A model generated the notes under the pieces. That model was given only the letters and a program-made list of their open reading frames with translations, was not told the DNA's origin and did not search any database. This document shows, piece by piece, positions 31,551 to 41,425 of a stretch of DNA of 64,000 nucleotides. Each line of letters begins with the position of its first letter. Within the stretch, counting starts at the first letter, position 1. Source of the stretch: Flagellimonas hadalis. GTDB lineage: Bacteria > Bacteroidota > Bacteroidia > Flavobacteriales > Flavobacteriaceae. Location: NCBI RefSeq assembly GCF_007785775.2, contig NZ_VNIK02000001.1, positions 794,678 through 858,677 of the forward strand, in the 5' to 3' direction. Both the position numbers and the translations under genes were made by a program.

Positions 31551-31553
31551 GGT

Positions 31554-33353
31554 CTACTCAACATCTTGAAAAATGGCATCTGCCCAATTGGAGTATCTAG
31601 GGTTTTCCACGTGCATGATCCAAAGCTCATCAGTATATTTTCCTTTCATTTTGGATCTATAGGCTGCATAGGCATCTTCATTTTCCTGATATTTGGCCAA
31701 GTACACATAATTGAGACCGTTGTCCGGATTCTTGAAATATTGTGCCTCCAAGCCTTGCTTCTTCAGTTTTCCCATGAACTCCCTTAGGTAATTCTCATTT
31801 TTGAAAACATTGGCCACAATGTAGTGTCCTTGCCCCACTCCGTCCAGATTGATGAATTTCTCGATGGGTTTGAAGGCACCTCCATGGAAGGTTCCCTCCT
31901 TCTCCTTTTCCACTTCTTTTGGAGTGTTCTTGGTCTTGGCATTTTGTACCAACGCAGTACTTTCCATAGAACCGTAAATGGAATCCAGGTCATCGCTGTC
32001 GGCCAAATAGAGTTTTTGTGCCTTTGCTTCTATTTCGGGTGTTTTGTCGCCTGTATGCCGTTTCACGATGCGCATCACCATTTCAAAACGCTTTTCCATA
32101 TCACGTTCCCTGTTCCTCTCCAAGGAGTCCATACGATAGACCAGTTCGTTGATCACCGCATAATTATCCTCCTGCTGCTCCCTTAACTGGGCAATCTGCT
32201 CCTCCCAGAACGCCAAGTCTTCCTTGTTGGTGGGACGCAATGTGGTCTGGGCATCCAGCTTGCCCCTTGACCCGTCCTTTTCCTTGTTGTCCTTCTTATC
32301 GGCAGCTGCCACAAAGGTTCCTTCTATCGGTTTTTTGGTCTCCCCATCCGGATTTTCCTCATTGGAAACGAAGGTGTTTTTGGAAAGTGTGGGAACAAAG
32401 GAGTAGGCAATGGAGATTTCGTGCGTTACCCCAAGATTGGCAATACTGTTGCTGATGTTCTTTTCAAAATTATAGCCAAAGGAAAGTCTTCTGTTCAGAT
32501 TGAAGCCGGTTCCGGCCGAAGCACCGTACAATTGATCGTACCCGCCTTGAATCCAACCCAACTTGGGAAGGTCCAGAATGATCCCTCCGCCAAAAATGGG
32601 GTCTTCCACTCCATCAAAACGTGCCCTTGCCAAAGGCAACAGCCTGCCATCCTCAAAGATTCCCGCACCGTTTGCGAACTCATGGGTGAATTGGATGTGG
32701 CCCGAAAAAGTCTTTTGGCCCAACTCGGTCAAAGATTTGCCCGAGTTGATGTTGTAGTCCACCAAATTTTGGGCAAACACTCCAAAATCAAACTTGCCCA
32801 AGGACAGGTTGATGCCGGGCTGGAAAGAAAGGATGGAGTTCTGGGAAGCATCCCTCAACAAGGGATCGTCTTCCAGGGCCACCGCGCGACTGGGATCATA
32901 ACTGCTTACGTAATAAGGGATGTTTACCCCAAAGGTGAGGCTGCTCTCTTTTCCCAATTTGATGCCATGCGAATAATTGGCCATCACCCCCAAGTTGGAG
33001 ATCACCCCTTCTTGTTGGTTGTAAAGGCTAAAGCCCAGACCGATCATGTCGTTGATCCTTCCGCTATAGCTGAGAAAATAGTTCTGCCTATTGTTATCAA
33101 AATCAGCACTTTGACTTCTGTGAAATAGGTTGATATACGATTTATCCTCCCTCACTGCCGAAAAGGTGGGATTGATCAAGAACCTGTTGAATTTCAATAA
33201 GTTCTGAAATGGAACATCGTAGCTCACGTAGGGGTTGCTCTCTTGGGCAACAGTTGTCTGGCCCATCATCAAGCTGACTGCCAGAACATAAAAGACCCGC
33301 TTACATTTAGGTAGGGGAAATTTTTGGGGGAATAAAAGTAGTTTTACATCCAT
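31554..33353 (-). CDS. PorP/SprF-family outer-membrane protein with C-terminal SPOR-like domain
   Basis: A 599-residue exported protein. After a signal peptide (VFYVLAVSLMMGQTTVAQ) residues ~40-320 form a PorP/SprF barrel (VPFQNLLKFNRFLINPTFSAVREDKSYINLFHR, spread over the first strands; NYNSG-like loops; GYNFEKNISNSIANLGVTHEISIAY at the end). A charged linker of about 150 residues follows, with a heptad-rich stretch (FWEEQIAQLREQQEDNYAVINELVYRMDSL, quoted in part). The last ~100 residues (GHYIVANVFKNENYLREFMGKLKKQGLEAQ) resemble a SPOR peptidoglycan-binding domain. PorP/SprF proteins serve type IX secretion and gliding; the fusion would link the barrel to the cell wall. No other T9SS component is in the window. 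Confidence 0.9.
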   Translation of the reverse strand: MDVKLLLFPQKFPLPKCKRVFYVLAVSLMMGQTTVAQESNPYVSYDVPFQNLLKFNRFLINPTFSAVREDKSYINLFHRSQSADFDNNRQNYFLSYSGRINDMIGLGFSLYNQQEGVISNLGVMANYSHGIKLGKESSLTFGVNIPYYVSSYDPSRAVALEDDPLLRDASQNSILSFQPGINLSLGKFDFGVFAQNLVDYNINSGKSLTELGQKTFSGHIQFTHEFANGAGIFEDGRLLPLARARFDGVEDPIFGGGIILDLPKLGWIQGGYDQLYGASAGTGFNLNRRLSFGYNFEKNISNSIANLGVTHEISIAYSFVPTLSKNTFVSNEENPDGETKKPIEGTFVAAADKKDNKEKDGSRGKLDAQTTLRPTNKEDLAFWEEQIAQLREQQEDNYAVINELVYRMDSLERNRERDMEKRFEMVMRIVKRHTGDKTPEIEAKAQKLYLADSDDLDSIYGSMESTALVQNAKTKNTPKEVEKEKEGTFHGGAFKPIEKFINLDGVGQGHYIVANVFKNENYLREFMGKLKKQGLEAQYFKNPDNGLNYVYLAKYQENEDAYAAYRSKMKGKYTDELWIMHVENPRYSNWADAIFQDVE

Positions 33354-33457
33354 AGCCGATTGGATTTTGTAGGTTAAGTTTCCTGTTTGGGACAGGGTTG
33401 TTTTTTTGATTCGGTCTCATTAGCAAGATTTGGGAACTTGTAAGAGTTTTATTACTA

Positions 33458-33470
33458 ATTACAATGTAAT
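33458..33470. promoter_or_regulatory. Perfect 13-base palindrome between divergent porP-like and GNAT genes
   Basis: ATTACA-A-TGTAAT is a perfect inverted repeat in the 267-base divergent intergenic region (33354-33620). It could be a regulator binding site; no regulator is adjacent. The rest of the region is AT-rich with no gene. Confidence 0.3.
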
Positions 33471-33591
33471 ATTACGCAAAATATCGGCTAAGCGCCAATT
33501 TTTTCGTTGAACGGTGAGGTGAATTGAATATTTAACGTATTAGTCCTCAAAATATTGGGTGAAATACCCAAAAAAAGCTAAAAAATCCTCT

Positions 33592-33599
33592 TAATTTTG
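33592..33599 (+). promoter_or_regulatory. -7 box of the GNAT gene at 33621
   Basis: TAATTTTG matches TAnnTTTG exactly and lies 21 bases before the ATG. No TTG is seen at the expected -33 distance. Confidence 0.35.
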
Positions 33600-33620
33600 A
33601 GTAAGACATATACATCCTAA

Positions 33621-34124
33621 ATGACAGAGCCAAACACCTTATCCATTGTCCCCTATTCCGACATTCACAAGGATGCCTTTAAGGCGCTTAACGAGGCCTG
33701 GATCACCAAGTATTTCAAGATGGAAAAGATGGATTATGCCTCACTCGACCATCCCAAGGAATACATTTTGGACAAGGGCGGCTATATTGCGGTGGCGGTT
33801 TTGGACAGCCAAGCTGTTGGGGTGTGCGCACTGATTCCCAGCCAAAAGGAAGGATATGATTTTGAACTGGCCAAAATGGGTGTGTCCGAGCATGTACAGG
33901 GCATGGGAATAGGCAAATTGCTGGGACAGCACATCATTGAAAAAGCAACGGAAATGGGTGCCAAAAAACTCTATTTGGAGAGCAATCGTGTCCTCGGGCC
34001 CGCCCTTTCCCTCTATCAAAAGTTGGGTTTCAAGGAAATGGTCGGGGCCACTTCCCCTTATGAGCGTAGCGACATCCAGATGGAACTGGACCTTCGTTCT
34101 TCGGATGAATCATCCCTATCATGA
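33621..34124 (+). CDS. GNAT-family N-acetyltransferase
   Basis: A 167-residue acetyltransferase. The acetyl-CoA pyrophosphate-binding motif A is clear (LAKMGVSEHVQGMGIGKLLGQHIIEKA), preceded by the beta-strand segment KGGYIAVAVLDSQAVGVCALI and followed by motif B (LGPALSLYQKLGFKEM). Length is normal for single-domain GNAT proteins. The acceptor substrate cannot be deduced. It begins divergently from the PorP/SprF-like gene. Confidence 0.9.
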   Translation: MTEPNTLSIVPYSDIHKDAFKALNEAWITKYFKMEKMDYASLDHPKEYILDKGGYIAVAVLDSQAVGVCALIPSQKEGYDFELAKMGVSEHVQGMGIGKLLGQHIIEKATEMGAKKLYLESNRVLGPALSLYQKLGFKEMVGATSPYERSDIQMELDLRSSDESSLS

Positions 34125-34224
34125 TTTCCCCTTTCCGCCATAAATTTGCCATCGTCACACTTCTTGTTTCATATCTCATTAAAAATGAGTACCTTAATAC
34201 TGTTCAACCTAAAACCTTTCAGCC

Positions 34225-34647
34225 ATGGGAACAGTAAAGAAATTGAACAAATGGGCCAATGCCCACACCTATTATCCGTTGGATTTTTTGCGGGTGGCCC
34301 TTGGAATATTCCTTTTCATCAAAGGAGTGGAATTTATGGCCAATCATGCGGAAATGGCAGAAATGGCCAAGCCCTTTGAAGGTATACCAGGTGGCATGAT
34401 CATTCTCCATTACATTGCCCCAGCACATTTTGTGGGCGGGATATTGATCGTTGTGGGACTGTTGACGCGCTGGGCGGCCATTGCACAGCTACCCATTCTG
34501 TTCGGGGCCATCCTTACCAATTTCCTGGGCACCATGGATGTGGGAAATCTATCCATGGCGATGCTTGTCCTGCTTACCTGTCTCTTCTTCATTGTCTATG
34601 GGTCAGGGAAACATTCGGTGGACTATTATCTCAAAATGGAGAAATAA
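34225..34647 (+). CDS. DoxX-family membrane protein
   Basis: A 140-residue protein with four predicted transmembrane helices (LDFLRVALGIFLFIKGVEFM, MIILHYIAPAHFVGGILIVVGLL, AAIAQLPILFGAILTNFLG, LSMAMLVLLTCLFFIVYG), the DoxX pattern. DoxX proteins are small quinol- or redox-linked membrane proteins; here no partner is adjacent. It ends 1 base before the stop of the convergent TonB-dependent receptor. Confidence 0.88.
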   Translation: MGTVKKLNKWANAHTYYPLDFLRVALGIFLFIKGVEFMANHAEMAEMAKPFEGIPGGMIILHYIAPAHFVGGILIVVGLLTRWAAIAQLPILFGAILTNFLGTMDVGNLSMAMLVLLTCLFFIVYGSGKHSVDYYLKMEK

Positions 34648-34648
34648 C

Positions 34649-36811
34649 CTAAAGGTTATCCAACTGGTTGCTCTTTCCGTCTGAACTGATGGTCCAAAAG
34701 AAGCCCACGAAGAAAAAACTGTCCGCCGCAGGGGTAATGGCATGTCTATCAAAGGTCCCATTCATGTTGGGAGTGTCCGCATATTGGTAATTGCTGATAT
34801 TGTTGAATCCCAACATATTGTTCACCGAAAAGTAGAGGATTTTCTGTTGGTCAATCAAATACGCCCAATTGAAGCTCAGGTTATTGAAGGACCTGGTCTT
34901 TTCCGCCATAAATTCCGGGGTGTTGGGATTGTGATAAGGCCTTCCCGAACCGTAGGAATACGTAAACCCGACCTGTGAACGAAGCTTGTCCACCCAATAT
35001 TTGGTCACCACGGACAGGTTGTGCTTTGGGGCGAAATTCGGCGTGGCCCTTTCGCTAAAATTTTGATAATCCCTTTCCGTATCCAAATACGAATAGGAAA
35101 CCCAATAATCCAGATATTCAATGCTTTTGTTATCCCGCCAGAACAGGTCCAGGCCACTGGCATATCCGGAACCGGAGTTGGCATAAACGGAGCCAAATTC
35201 GGGCATTTCGGTGTCGTATTTGATCAAATTGTCATAATCCTTATAATAGGCCTCAGCCCTAAAAGTCTTGCCATTGCCTATATATTGATAGTTCAAGATA
35301 TAGTGGGATGCCTTTTCAAAATGTACGCTCCCATCAAACTTGACCACATCTGAAACTGGTCTTTGGTAAAAATCGCCATAGGCCAAGGAGAACTGTCCAT
35401 TTTCACCTGGCTTGTAGGCCAACGATACCCGCGGTGAAACGTTGAAATCATCCAACAGGGTGCTGTGCTCTCCCCTGACCCCAAGTTTCATGGCGAACCT
35501 ATTGCTCAAAAAGATGTCGGATTCCGCAAAGGTGGCCCAAAGTTGCCCATCATAGCCAGTTCCAAAAACAGTATTTTCCGTATCGGTATAGGTTTCTTCA
35601 AAATCCGAAATGAAAACCTCCGCCCCGACACTCAGACCAAATCGACTGTTGAAGTTTTTCCCGGCCTTCACCTTGATATGGGATGCCGTTTCCTTAGTGT
35701 CGATTTGGTTCTCTTCAACCCCTATGTCATTGGTATCCCAAGAGATGGAAGCCCCGGAGACAAGGCTCCAGTTATTTTCAAAAAAATACTTGTACGAAGA
35801 GTTAAAGTAAAGGTTGTTGTTGGTCATCTGAAAGCGTACAAAATCAGTATAATTGATATCTTCCTGTTCTATATCCAAATTGGCGTGGTTGAAGCCCGTG
35901 TAGAGCTTGAACATACTTCTTTCCCCCTTGCTCCTAAATACCGCTTCCCCGGAAATGGATTCGTAAGGTCTATTCCAACGAGTCCCATTTTTGGAAGGGA
36001 TCAAGGCTTCATAAGGCGCCAAGTTGATGTAGGATGTGTTCAGGCTCAGGGATTGATCACCCCAGATCTTTGTATGGCCCACCCCGCCCCCTACGGACAT
36101 GATGGAAATATCCGTTTTCTCCTGTTCGGGCACATCGGTGGTGTTCAGCAAAAGTACACTGGACAACGCCTGTCCGTATTCAGCGGAATACCCTCCCGTA
36201 CTGAAGGTGATCCCCTTAAAAAGAAAAGGGGAAAACCGGCCCCGGGTGGGAATGTTGTTGGCCGTGGCACTGAAAGGCTGAAAAACCCTGAGCCCGTCTA
36301 TGAACACCTGGGTCTCCCCTGCTGTTCCACCACGAACGAACAAGCGCCCATCTTCATTGATGGTGGTCGTTCCCGGCAATGTCTGGAGTGCAGCCACAAA
36401 GTCACCTGCAGCCCCGGCCGTGGTCACAATGTCCAACGGTTTCAGCACCGACACTTTGGAATTATCGCCCGCTTCAAAGGTTCCCGCGGTCAAGGTGACC
36501 CCCGACAATGAATTGATGGCCTCCACCAACTGGATCTTTAAATCCTTGAAGTAAGCAATGTCACCGATCTCGTAATGAGATTCGTAGGACAACATGGAAA
36601 CCACCAAGGTCTGGGTTCCCGTCTCCGGGGTTTCAAAGCTAAAGTGACCGTTCTTGTCGGTGGATGCACCATCATAAGTGCCCTCCACATATACATTGGC
36701 CCCCTCGATGGGATTCTTCTTGGCATCGGTCACCGTACCCGATACCGTTGTCTGGGCCATCATAAAACCGAAGTTGAAAAATAGAGTGAATACAATAAGA
36801 ATGTTTTTCAT
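34649..36811 (-). CDS. TonB-dependent receptor with carboxypeptidase-regulatory-like N-terminal domain
   Basis: A protein of about 720 residues. A signal peptide (MKNILIVFTLFFNFGFMMAQ) is followed by a CarboxypepD_reg-like beta-sandwich (TTVSGTVTDAKKNPIEGANVYVEGTY, over two strands), the plug domain (AALQTLPGTTTINEDGRLFVRGG, TQVFIDGLRVFQP, STGGYSAEYGQALSSVLLL) and a beta-barrel to the C-terminus. The start at 36811 was chosen for the signal peptide. It lacks the SusC-type TonB box and has no SusD partner, so it is an ordinary siderophore- or cofactor-type receptor; its substrate is unknown. The DUF2141 gene is divergent from it. Confidence 0.92.
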   Translation of the reverse strand: MKNILIVFTLFFNFGFMMAQTTVSGTVTDAKKNPIEGANVYVEGTYDGASTDKNGHFSFETPETGTQTLVVSMLSYESHYEIGDIAYFKDLKIQLVEAINSLSGVTLTAGTFEAGDNSKVSVLKPLDIVTTAGAAGDFVAALQTLPGTTTINEDGRLFVRGGTAGETQVFIDGLRVFQPFSATANNIPTRGRFSPFLFKGITFSTGGYSAEYGQALSSVLLLNTTDVPEQEKTDISIMSVGGGVGHTKIWGDQSLSLNTSYINLAPYEALIPSKNGTRWNRPYESISGEAVFRSKGERSMFKLYTGFNHANLDIEQEDINYTDFVRFQMTNNNLYFNSSYKYFFENNWSLVSGASISWDTNDIGVEENQIDTKETASHIKVKAGKNFNSRFGLSVGAEVFISDFEETYTDTENTVFGTGYDGQLWATFAESDIFLSNRFAMKLGVRGEHSTLLDDFNVSPRVSLAYKPGENGQFSLAYGDFYQRPVSDVVKFDGSVHFEKASHYILNYQYIGNGKTFRAEAYYKDYDNLIKYDTEMPEFGSVYANSGSGYASGLDLFWRDNKSIEYLDYWVSYSYLDTERDYQNFSERATPNFAPKHNLSVVTKYWVDKLRSQVGFTYSYGSGRPYHNPNTPEFMAEKTRSFNNLSFNWAYLIDQQKILYFSVNNMLGFNNISNYQYADTPNMNGTFDRHAITPAADSFFFVGFFWTISSDGKSNQLDNL

Positions 36812-37023
36812 GACTGTTCGTTTGATTGATGCCACAAAATTGTCCCTTAACCATCAGCCTTGCCAAAAGGAAATACCCAACTGTGGATTTTTCACGATGG
36901 ATCGGGATTCCGTTTTGCCCATTACAGTTCAGCCCAAAAAACCGACAGTTCAGTACTTCCCAATTTTTGAAAAGGGAATTGCGACCGAGATTTGTGGGAA
37001 CATTAACTTCAAAAACAATCCTT

Positions 37024-37443
37024 ATGAAAACTGTTACCCTAGCATTGAGCTTTTTTTTGGTGGGCCTGATATCCAAAGCGCAAGAAAAAACAGGTATAAA
37101 CATTACCGTTACCATTGACAATGTGACCAGCAATGAAGGAAAGGTCATGGCCGGGCTTCATACCGCAGAGACCTTTATGAAAGGACCAGGCGTCCAAAAC
37201 CTTGAGAGCACCATCGAAAATGGAAAGGTGGTACTGACCTTTACGGATGTTGCTCCGGGCTCCTATGCCATCATGGCGATGCACGACGCCAACGGAAACA
37301 ACCGAATGGACTACGAGTCCAACGGGATGCCCAAGGAGAGTTACGGCTCCTCCGGAAATGATATGTCGTTTGGACCGCCCAATTTTTCCACTTCCAAGTT
37401 TGAGGTCGGGGAAGAGGACCTGGAGCTGACCATACGATTTTAG
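37024..37443 (+). CDS. DUF2141 domain-containing exported protein
   Basis: A 139-residue exported protein (signal peptide MKTVTLALSFFLVGLISKAQ, which sets the start at 37024). The mature part is a single DUF2141 domain: INITVTIDNVTSNEGKVMAGLH, VLTFTDVAPGSYAIMAMHDANGN, RMDYESNGMPKESYG. The DANGNNRMD segment looks like a metal-binding loop. Such proteins are small transthyretin-like periplasmic sandwiches of unknown function. A strong terminator follows. Confidence 0.88.
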   Translation: MKTVTLALSFFLVGLISKAQEKTGINITVTIDNVTSNEGKVMAGLHTAETFMKGPGVQNLESTIENGKVVLTFTDVAPGSYAIMAMHDANGNNRMDYESNGMPKESYGSSGNDMSFGPPNFSTSKFEVGEEDLELTIRF

Positions 37444-37458
37444 CATCTCTTTCAACCT

Positions 37459-37493
37459 AAAAAAGCCTGCTTCGAGCGGGCTTTTTGCTTTTT
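37459..37493 (+). terminator. Intrinsic terminator after DUF2141 gene
   Basis: The stem AAAAAGCCTGCT / AGCGGGCTTTTT (one G-T pair, loop TCG) is followed by GCTTTTT. Confidence 0.85.
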
Positions 37494-37565
37494 CCCAATC
37501 CAAGGACTTTCGTATAGATTATCCTGATGGTTTTTCATACTTTTATATTTCAAATTTATTGTTAG

Positions 37566-38507
37566 ATGACCATCACCCAGCTTCAATATGTACTAGCGGT
37601 TGCCGAGCATAAAAATTTCACCTTGGCCGCCGAGAAGAGTTTTGTTACCCAACCCACCTTGAGCATGCAGGTGCAAAAATTGGAAGATGAACTCGGGGTA
37701 CTCATTTTCGATCGTAGCAAAAAACCCATTTCCATCACCGAGGTGGGCAAGAAAATTGTGGCCCAAGCCAAAAATATTGTAGCGGAAGCAGAACGCATCA
37801 AGGATATTGTGGACCAGGACAAGGGGTTCATCGGCGGGGACTATACTTTGGGCATCATCCCAACGGTAATGCCCACCTTGCTGCCCATGTTCCTGAACAC
37901 CTTCATCAAAAAATATCCAAAGGTGAACCTCATCATCAAGGAGCAGTCCACAGATAACCTGATCAAGAACATCATGGACGGCCACTTGGATGCCGGAATT
38001 GCTGCCACTCCTCTGGAAATAGAGTTCATCAAAGAAAGGCCGCTCTATTATGAGCCATTTGTAGGGTATGTGCCCAAAAGCCACCGATTATCCCAAGAAA
38101 CGGAATTGACCACCGACCATTTGGATGTGAACGATGTGCTTTTGCTACAGGACGGACACTGCTTCAGGGACGGGGTCATCAATTTGTGCAAAGCGTCCAA
38201 AAACATGAACGGGGAACATTTCAAAATAGAAAGTGGCAGTTTTGAGACCCTGATCGGTCTGGCCGATGAGGGTATGGGCATGACCTTGTTGCCCTACTTG
38301 AACACCCTTCAATTGGGGCAGCAAAAAAGGGAAAGCCTGAAACCGTTCAAAAACCCTTCCCCTGCACGGGAAATAAGTCTGATCTACCATAAGAGTGAAC
38401 TGAAAATCCAGATCACGGAGGCCCTGAGGGACGTGATTTCCAGCATTGTTAGGGGTGCCATCACCTTTCAGGACGTGAAGATCATCAGCCCGTTGGCCAA
38501 AAATTAA
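37566..38507 (+). CDS. oxyR: OxyR-type LysR-family peroxide sensor
   Basis: A 313-residue LysR-type regulator. The N-terminal winged helix-turn-helix is clear (MTITQLQYVLAVAEHKNFTLAAEKSFVTQPTLS, quoted by segments). In the sensor domain the peroxide-reactive motif DGHCFRDGVINLC carries Cys199 and Cys208 at the same numbering and spacing as E. coli OxyR, with the conserved His198 and Arg201, so thiol-based peroxide sensing should work. The effector-domain GMGMTLLPYLNTLQ motif is also present. No catalase or alkyl hydroperoxide reductase lies next to it; its targets must be elsewhere. Confidence 0.95.
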   Translation: MTITQLQYVLAVAEHKNFTLAAEKSFVTQPTLSMQVQKLEDELGVLIFDRSKKPISITEVGKKIVAQAKNIVAEAERIKDIVDQDKGFIGGDYTLGIIPTVMPTLLPMFLNTFIKKYPKVNLIIKEQSTDNLIKNIMDGHLDAGIAATPLEIEFIKERPLYYEPFVGYVPKSHRLSQETELTTDHLDVNDVLLLQDGHCFRDGVINLCKASKNMNGEHFKIESGSFETLIGLADEGMGMTLLPYLNTLQLGQQKRESLKPFKNPSPAREISLIYHKSELKIQITEALRDVISSIVRGAITFQDVKIISPLAKN

Positions 38508-38509
38508 AA

Positions 38510-38536
38510 GGGCCGCATTTCTGCGGCCCCAGTTTT
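38510..38536. terminator. Bidirectional terminator after oxyR
   Basis: The perfect 8-bp stem GGGCCGCA / TGCGGCCC with loop TTTC lies between oxyR and a convergent small gene. T-rich tails lie on both sides. Confidence 0.85.
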
Positions 38537-38756
38537 AAGCTTTTAACAATAGTAATGTGGGTTGCAACTCTGGTTTGTCCACAATATAAAATTGCAACCA
38601 GATTTTAAGTTCCTCAATTTCACTGGGCAATAGCCTTGAAATAGCTTTCTTCAATTCCTTGGTGAAGAGTTTTGCATCAAAACTTACCTTTTGAAGGATG
38701 GTTTTGGTGTAATCCAACATAGCTCTTGGCATAGAAATTTTATTAAATTGGGTCAT
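38535..38756 (-). CDS. Small conserved hypothetical protein
   Basis: A 73-residue protein without signal peptide or membrane segment. The sequence from MPRAMLDYTKTILQKVSFD through KELKKAISRLLPSEIEELKIWL is mostly amphipathic helix and resembles a short hypothetical protein I associate with Flavobacteriaceae; no function is known. The real start may be Met9 or Met13. It converges on oxyR and shares its terminator. It is separated from dacB by 96 bases. Confidence 0.65.
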   Translation of the reverse strand: MTQFNKISMPRAMLDYTKTILQKVSFDAKLFTKELKKAISRLLPSEIEELKIWLQFYIVDKPELQPTLLLLKA

Positions 38757-38852
38757 TGGTTGTGCTCTAAATTAGCGAAAAAACCTTTTTGAAAAACCAA
38801 AAATCCAGTTAAAAAATAAATAACTTCGTGTTAACCACAACGTACAAAGTGC

Positions 38853-40136
38853 ATGGATATTTCACCTGACAACCACCTCCAAAAAACGATTTGTCTCCTT
38901 CCCTTTCTATTTGCCCTCCTCGCCAGCTGCTCCCCTACACGTAAGTTTGTGAACAGCGAATTGGAGAAGGAGAGTCTCACCAATTCCTTCCATGGCTTGG
39001 TCGTTGTAGATGCAAAATCGCAAAAAACCATTTATGACAACCATGGGGACAATTACTTCACCCCGGCCAGCAATACCAAGATCGTTACCTTCTACACAGG
39101 CGTGAAACTGTTGCCCAAAAATATCCCCACCTTAAAATACGCTGTTGCCAATGACACCTTGTTCATTGAAGGGACTGGCGACCCGTCGTGGCTGCAACCC
39201 CATCTGAAGGACAGTACGGCCGTCCACTGGCTGAAAAACCAAGGGGCCATTGCCCTCTATACCAAAAATTCGGAGGAGCTCCGCTTTGGACCAGGTTGGG
39301 CATGGGAAGATTATGACACTTATTTTTCCCCCGAAAAGACCACTATTCCCTTATATGGTAATGTCGCTACCATTTCCAATGCCGGAAAACTGGAAGTGGC
39401 CCCTTCCTTTTTCCTTGATTCCACGGAAGTCAGGGAAAATCCGTTTAGAAGGGACGAGCTTACCAACCATTTTTACATTGCCCCCACAGAACAGGACACC
39501 CTGGAAGTACCCTTCATCACCAGTGACAGCCTCACCAAACAACTTCTGGAAAGAGTGCTCCAAAAAAAGATTGCATTGGTGGACCATTTTCCCAATACGC
39601 CCAAAGAGACCTTATATGGTATGGAAACGGATTCCATCTTTAAGCAGATGCTGTTCAAAAGTGATAATTTTTTGGCCGAACAGTTATTGATGGCTTCCTC
39701 TTCCATGCTGTCCGACACTCTGGGGACCCAAAGGGCCATCACCTATATGTTGGAGCATGATCTGGCCGATCTGGAACAACAGCCCCGATGGGTGGACGGT
39801 TCCGGGCTTTCGCGCTACAACCTGTTCACTCCACGTTCTTTTGTGCAAATTCTCCAAAAACTTTATGCAGAAGTGCCCGAGGAACGCCTCTTTGGCATAT
39901 TCCCGATGTGGGGGCCAACAGGTACTGTGGAAAAATGGGAAGACCCCAGTACGGAGCCCTTCCTGTTCGCCAAATCCGGGTCGTTTGGCAACAATTACAA
40001 CCTGAGTGGTTATATCAAGACCAAGAAAGGTAAATTGCTCATATTCAGCTTCATGAACAATCACTTCAAGGTGCCTTCCTCCGAGATACGGAAAACCATG
40101 TACTCTGTGCTCAAGGAACTCCACCTCAACTATTGA
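38853..40136 (+). CDS. dacB: D-alanyl-D-alanine carboxypeptidase / endopeptidase (PBP4, S13 family), lipoprotein
   Basis: A 427-residue penicillin-binding protein that trims or cleaves peptidoglycan cross-links in the periplasm. A lipoprotein signal is seen ([16 protein letters not shown]). The three active-site motifs are in order: SxxK as [12 protein letters not shown], SxN-type as SGLSRYN, and KTG-type as [11 protein letters not shown]. The characteristic insertion between the first two motifs is present but shorter than in E. coli PBP4. Its last 7 bases overlap the end of the convergent NUDIX gene. Confidence 0.93.
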   Translation: MDISPDNHLQKTICLLPFLFALLASCSPTRKFVNSELEKESLTNSFHGLVVVDAKSQKTIYDNHGDNYFTPASNTKIVTFYTGVKLLPKNIPTLKYAVANDTLFIEGTGDPSWLQPHLKDSTAVHWLKNQGAIALYTKNSEELRFGPGWAWEDYDTYFSPEKTTIPLYGNVATISNAGKLEVAPSFFLDSTEVRENPFRRDELTNHFYIAPTEQDTLEVPFITSDSLTKQLLERVLQKKIALVDHFPNTPKETLYGMETDSIFKQMLFKSDNFLAEQLLMASSSMLSDTLGTQRAITYMLEHDLADLEQQPRWVDGSGLSRYNLFTPRSFVQILQKLYAEVPEERLFGIFPMWGPTGTVEKWEDPSTEPFLFAKSGSFGNNYNLSGYIKTKKGKLLIFSFMNNHFKVPSSEIRKTMYSVLKELHLNY

Positions 40137-40717
40137 CCAAAAACAGCATTGATCTGTGCATATTGGAGCAGCATGATGGTCTTGGCATCCTTGATCTCGC
40201 CTGTTTTCACCATTTCGAATGCTTCATCAAATCGGATTTCCAGCACTTCAATGTTTTCGGTCTCATCTTCCGCCCCACCTCCTTCACTGACCTTCATGGA
40301 GGCTTCGTATTCACCAATAAAGAAATAGAGGATCTCGGTGACGGATCCAGGGGACATGTAGGCCTCGAACACCTTTTTCACCTTGTCTATCTTATAGCCT
40401 GTCTCCTCCTCTACTTCCATTTTTATGGTCTGCTCGGCATTTCCTTTTTCCAAGAGCCCCGCACAAGCCTCGACCATCATGCCATCCGCGTTTCCGTTCA
40501 AATAGGTGGGCATCCGAAATTGACGGGTGAGCACCACGGTGCCCTTTTTCGTATTGTACAACAAAATAGCAGCCCCATTACCGCGGTCGTAGGCTTCCCT
40601 GGTCTGGGTTTCCCAAGTCCCGTCTTCCCGTTGGTACTCAAAAGTGACTTTGTTGAGGGTGTACCAATTGTCGGACAGCAACTCTTTTTTGATATTCCTA
40701 ATGTTTCCGTATTTCAT
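40130..40717 (-). CDS. nudK: NUDIX hydrolase, GDP-mannose pyrophosphatase-like
   Basis: A 195-residue NUDIX protein of the NudK/ADP-sugar pyrophosphatase type, dimeric in the family. The N-terminal domain ([39 protein letters not shown], several strands) and the Nudix box (GLLEKGN ... EVEEETGY) are visible. In the box the residue normally Arg or Lys before EUxEE is Met ([10 protein letters not shown]), while the metal-binding Glu residues are kept, so activity is likely preserved. It lies 8 bases downstream of the DUF2461 gene on the minus strand. Confidence 0.88.
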   Translation of the reverse strand: MKYGNIRNIKKELLSDNWYTLNKVTFEYQREDGTWETQTREAYDRGNGAAILLYNTKKGTVVLTRQFRMPTYLNGNADGMMVEACAGLLEKGNAEQTIKMEVEEETGYKIDKVKKVFEAYMSPGSVTEILYFFIGEYEASMKVSEGGGAEDETENIEVLEIRFDEAFEMVKTGEIKDAKTIMLLQYAQINAVFGQ

Positions 40718-40725
40718 AGGTGGGT

Positions 40726-41394
40726 CTAAACGGTTACAGTTTTGTTCAAATATCGGCGGAATGGAAGCATTTCTTTATAAACCTCCACTATTTTTTCCTT
40801 GAAATCGGGTCGGAACACTTCTTCCCGTGAAAATTCATGTGCCACGGCAAAAGTCTTGTTCTTCAGCAAATCGATATGCGGATGGTCGTTGGAAAACCCT
40901 TTGGGGACGTTGGTCAGTTTTTCATCTTCATACAAACTGCCAAACGTCTTTTTGAACGAAGGTTTGTCCAATATTTCCTGCAACACCTCCCCATCATAAT
41001 CGATACCTTCCCGAATGCTTCGCAGCGTGTTCGGATCGGGCCGCCAAAAACCACCGGCCAACAGACACTGTTTCAATCCAATCTCGATGTAGAAATCGGC
41101 CGAATGGGGCGCTTTGTCCAACCCTGCACCAAAATGATCTTTGTACACCGGTTTATTGGGGTGGAACATCAAATTGTTGTTGATACGGTTGATTCCTTTC
41201 TTGCCCGGGGTCGGATAGTAATCGTCATGCAATTGTGCCATAGTGAGATCAAGGTCGTCCAACCACGATACAAAATCGTTCCGAAGGGTGCGGTACCATT
41301 TGCGGTTCGCATCCATCCATTCCTTATTGTTGTTTTGTTGCAGTTCTTCCAAAAATTGGAACAGGTCTTTGAAATTCATGGGCTTGATGGTCAA
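40726..41394 (-). CDS. DUF2461 domain-containing protein
   Basis: A 222-residue cytoplasmic protein with the DUF2461 pattern: [22 protein letters not shown] at the start, the [21 protein letters not shown] segment, [26 protein letters not shown], and [19 protein letters not shown] near the C-terminus. Met6 ([10 protein letters not shown]) is an alternative start. It precedes the nudK-like gene with an 8-base gap. Function is unknown. Confidence 0.9.
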   Translation of the reverse strand: MTIKPMNFKDLFQFLEELQQNNNKEWMDANRKWYRTLRNDFVSWLDDLDLTMAQLHDDYYPTPGKKGINRINNNLMFHPNKPVYKDHFGAGLDKAPHSADFYIEIGLKQCLLAGGFWRPDPNTLRSIREGIDYDGEVLQEILDKPSFKKTFGSLYEDEKLTNVPKGFSNDHPHIDLLKNKTFAVAHEFSREEVFRPDFKEKIVEVYKEMLPFRRYLNKTVTV

Positions 41395-41425
41395 TGTTTG
41401 ATACGACCTTATGTACGGTATGATT

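Noticed and set aside
40130-40717. Inactive NUDIX protein because of Met in the box
   Set aside because: The metal-binding Glu residues are intact; the Arg/Lys position varies in active members.
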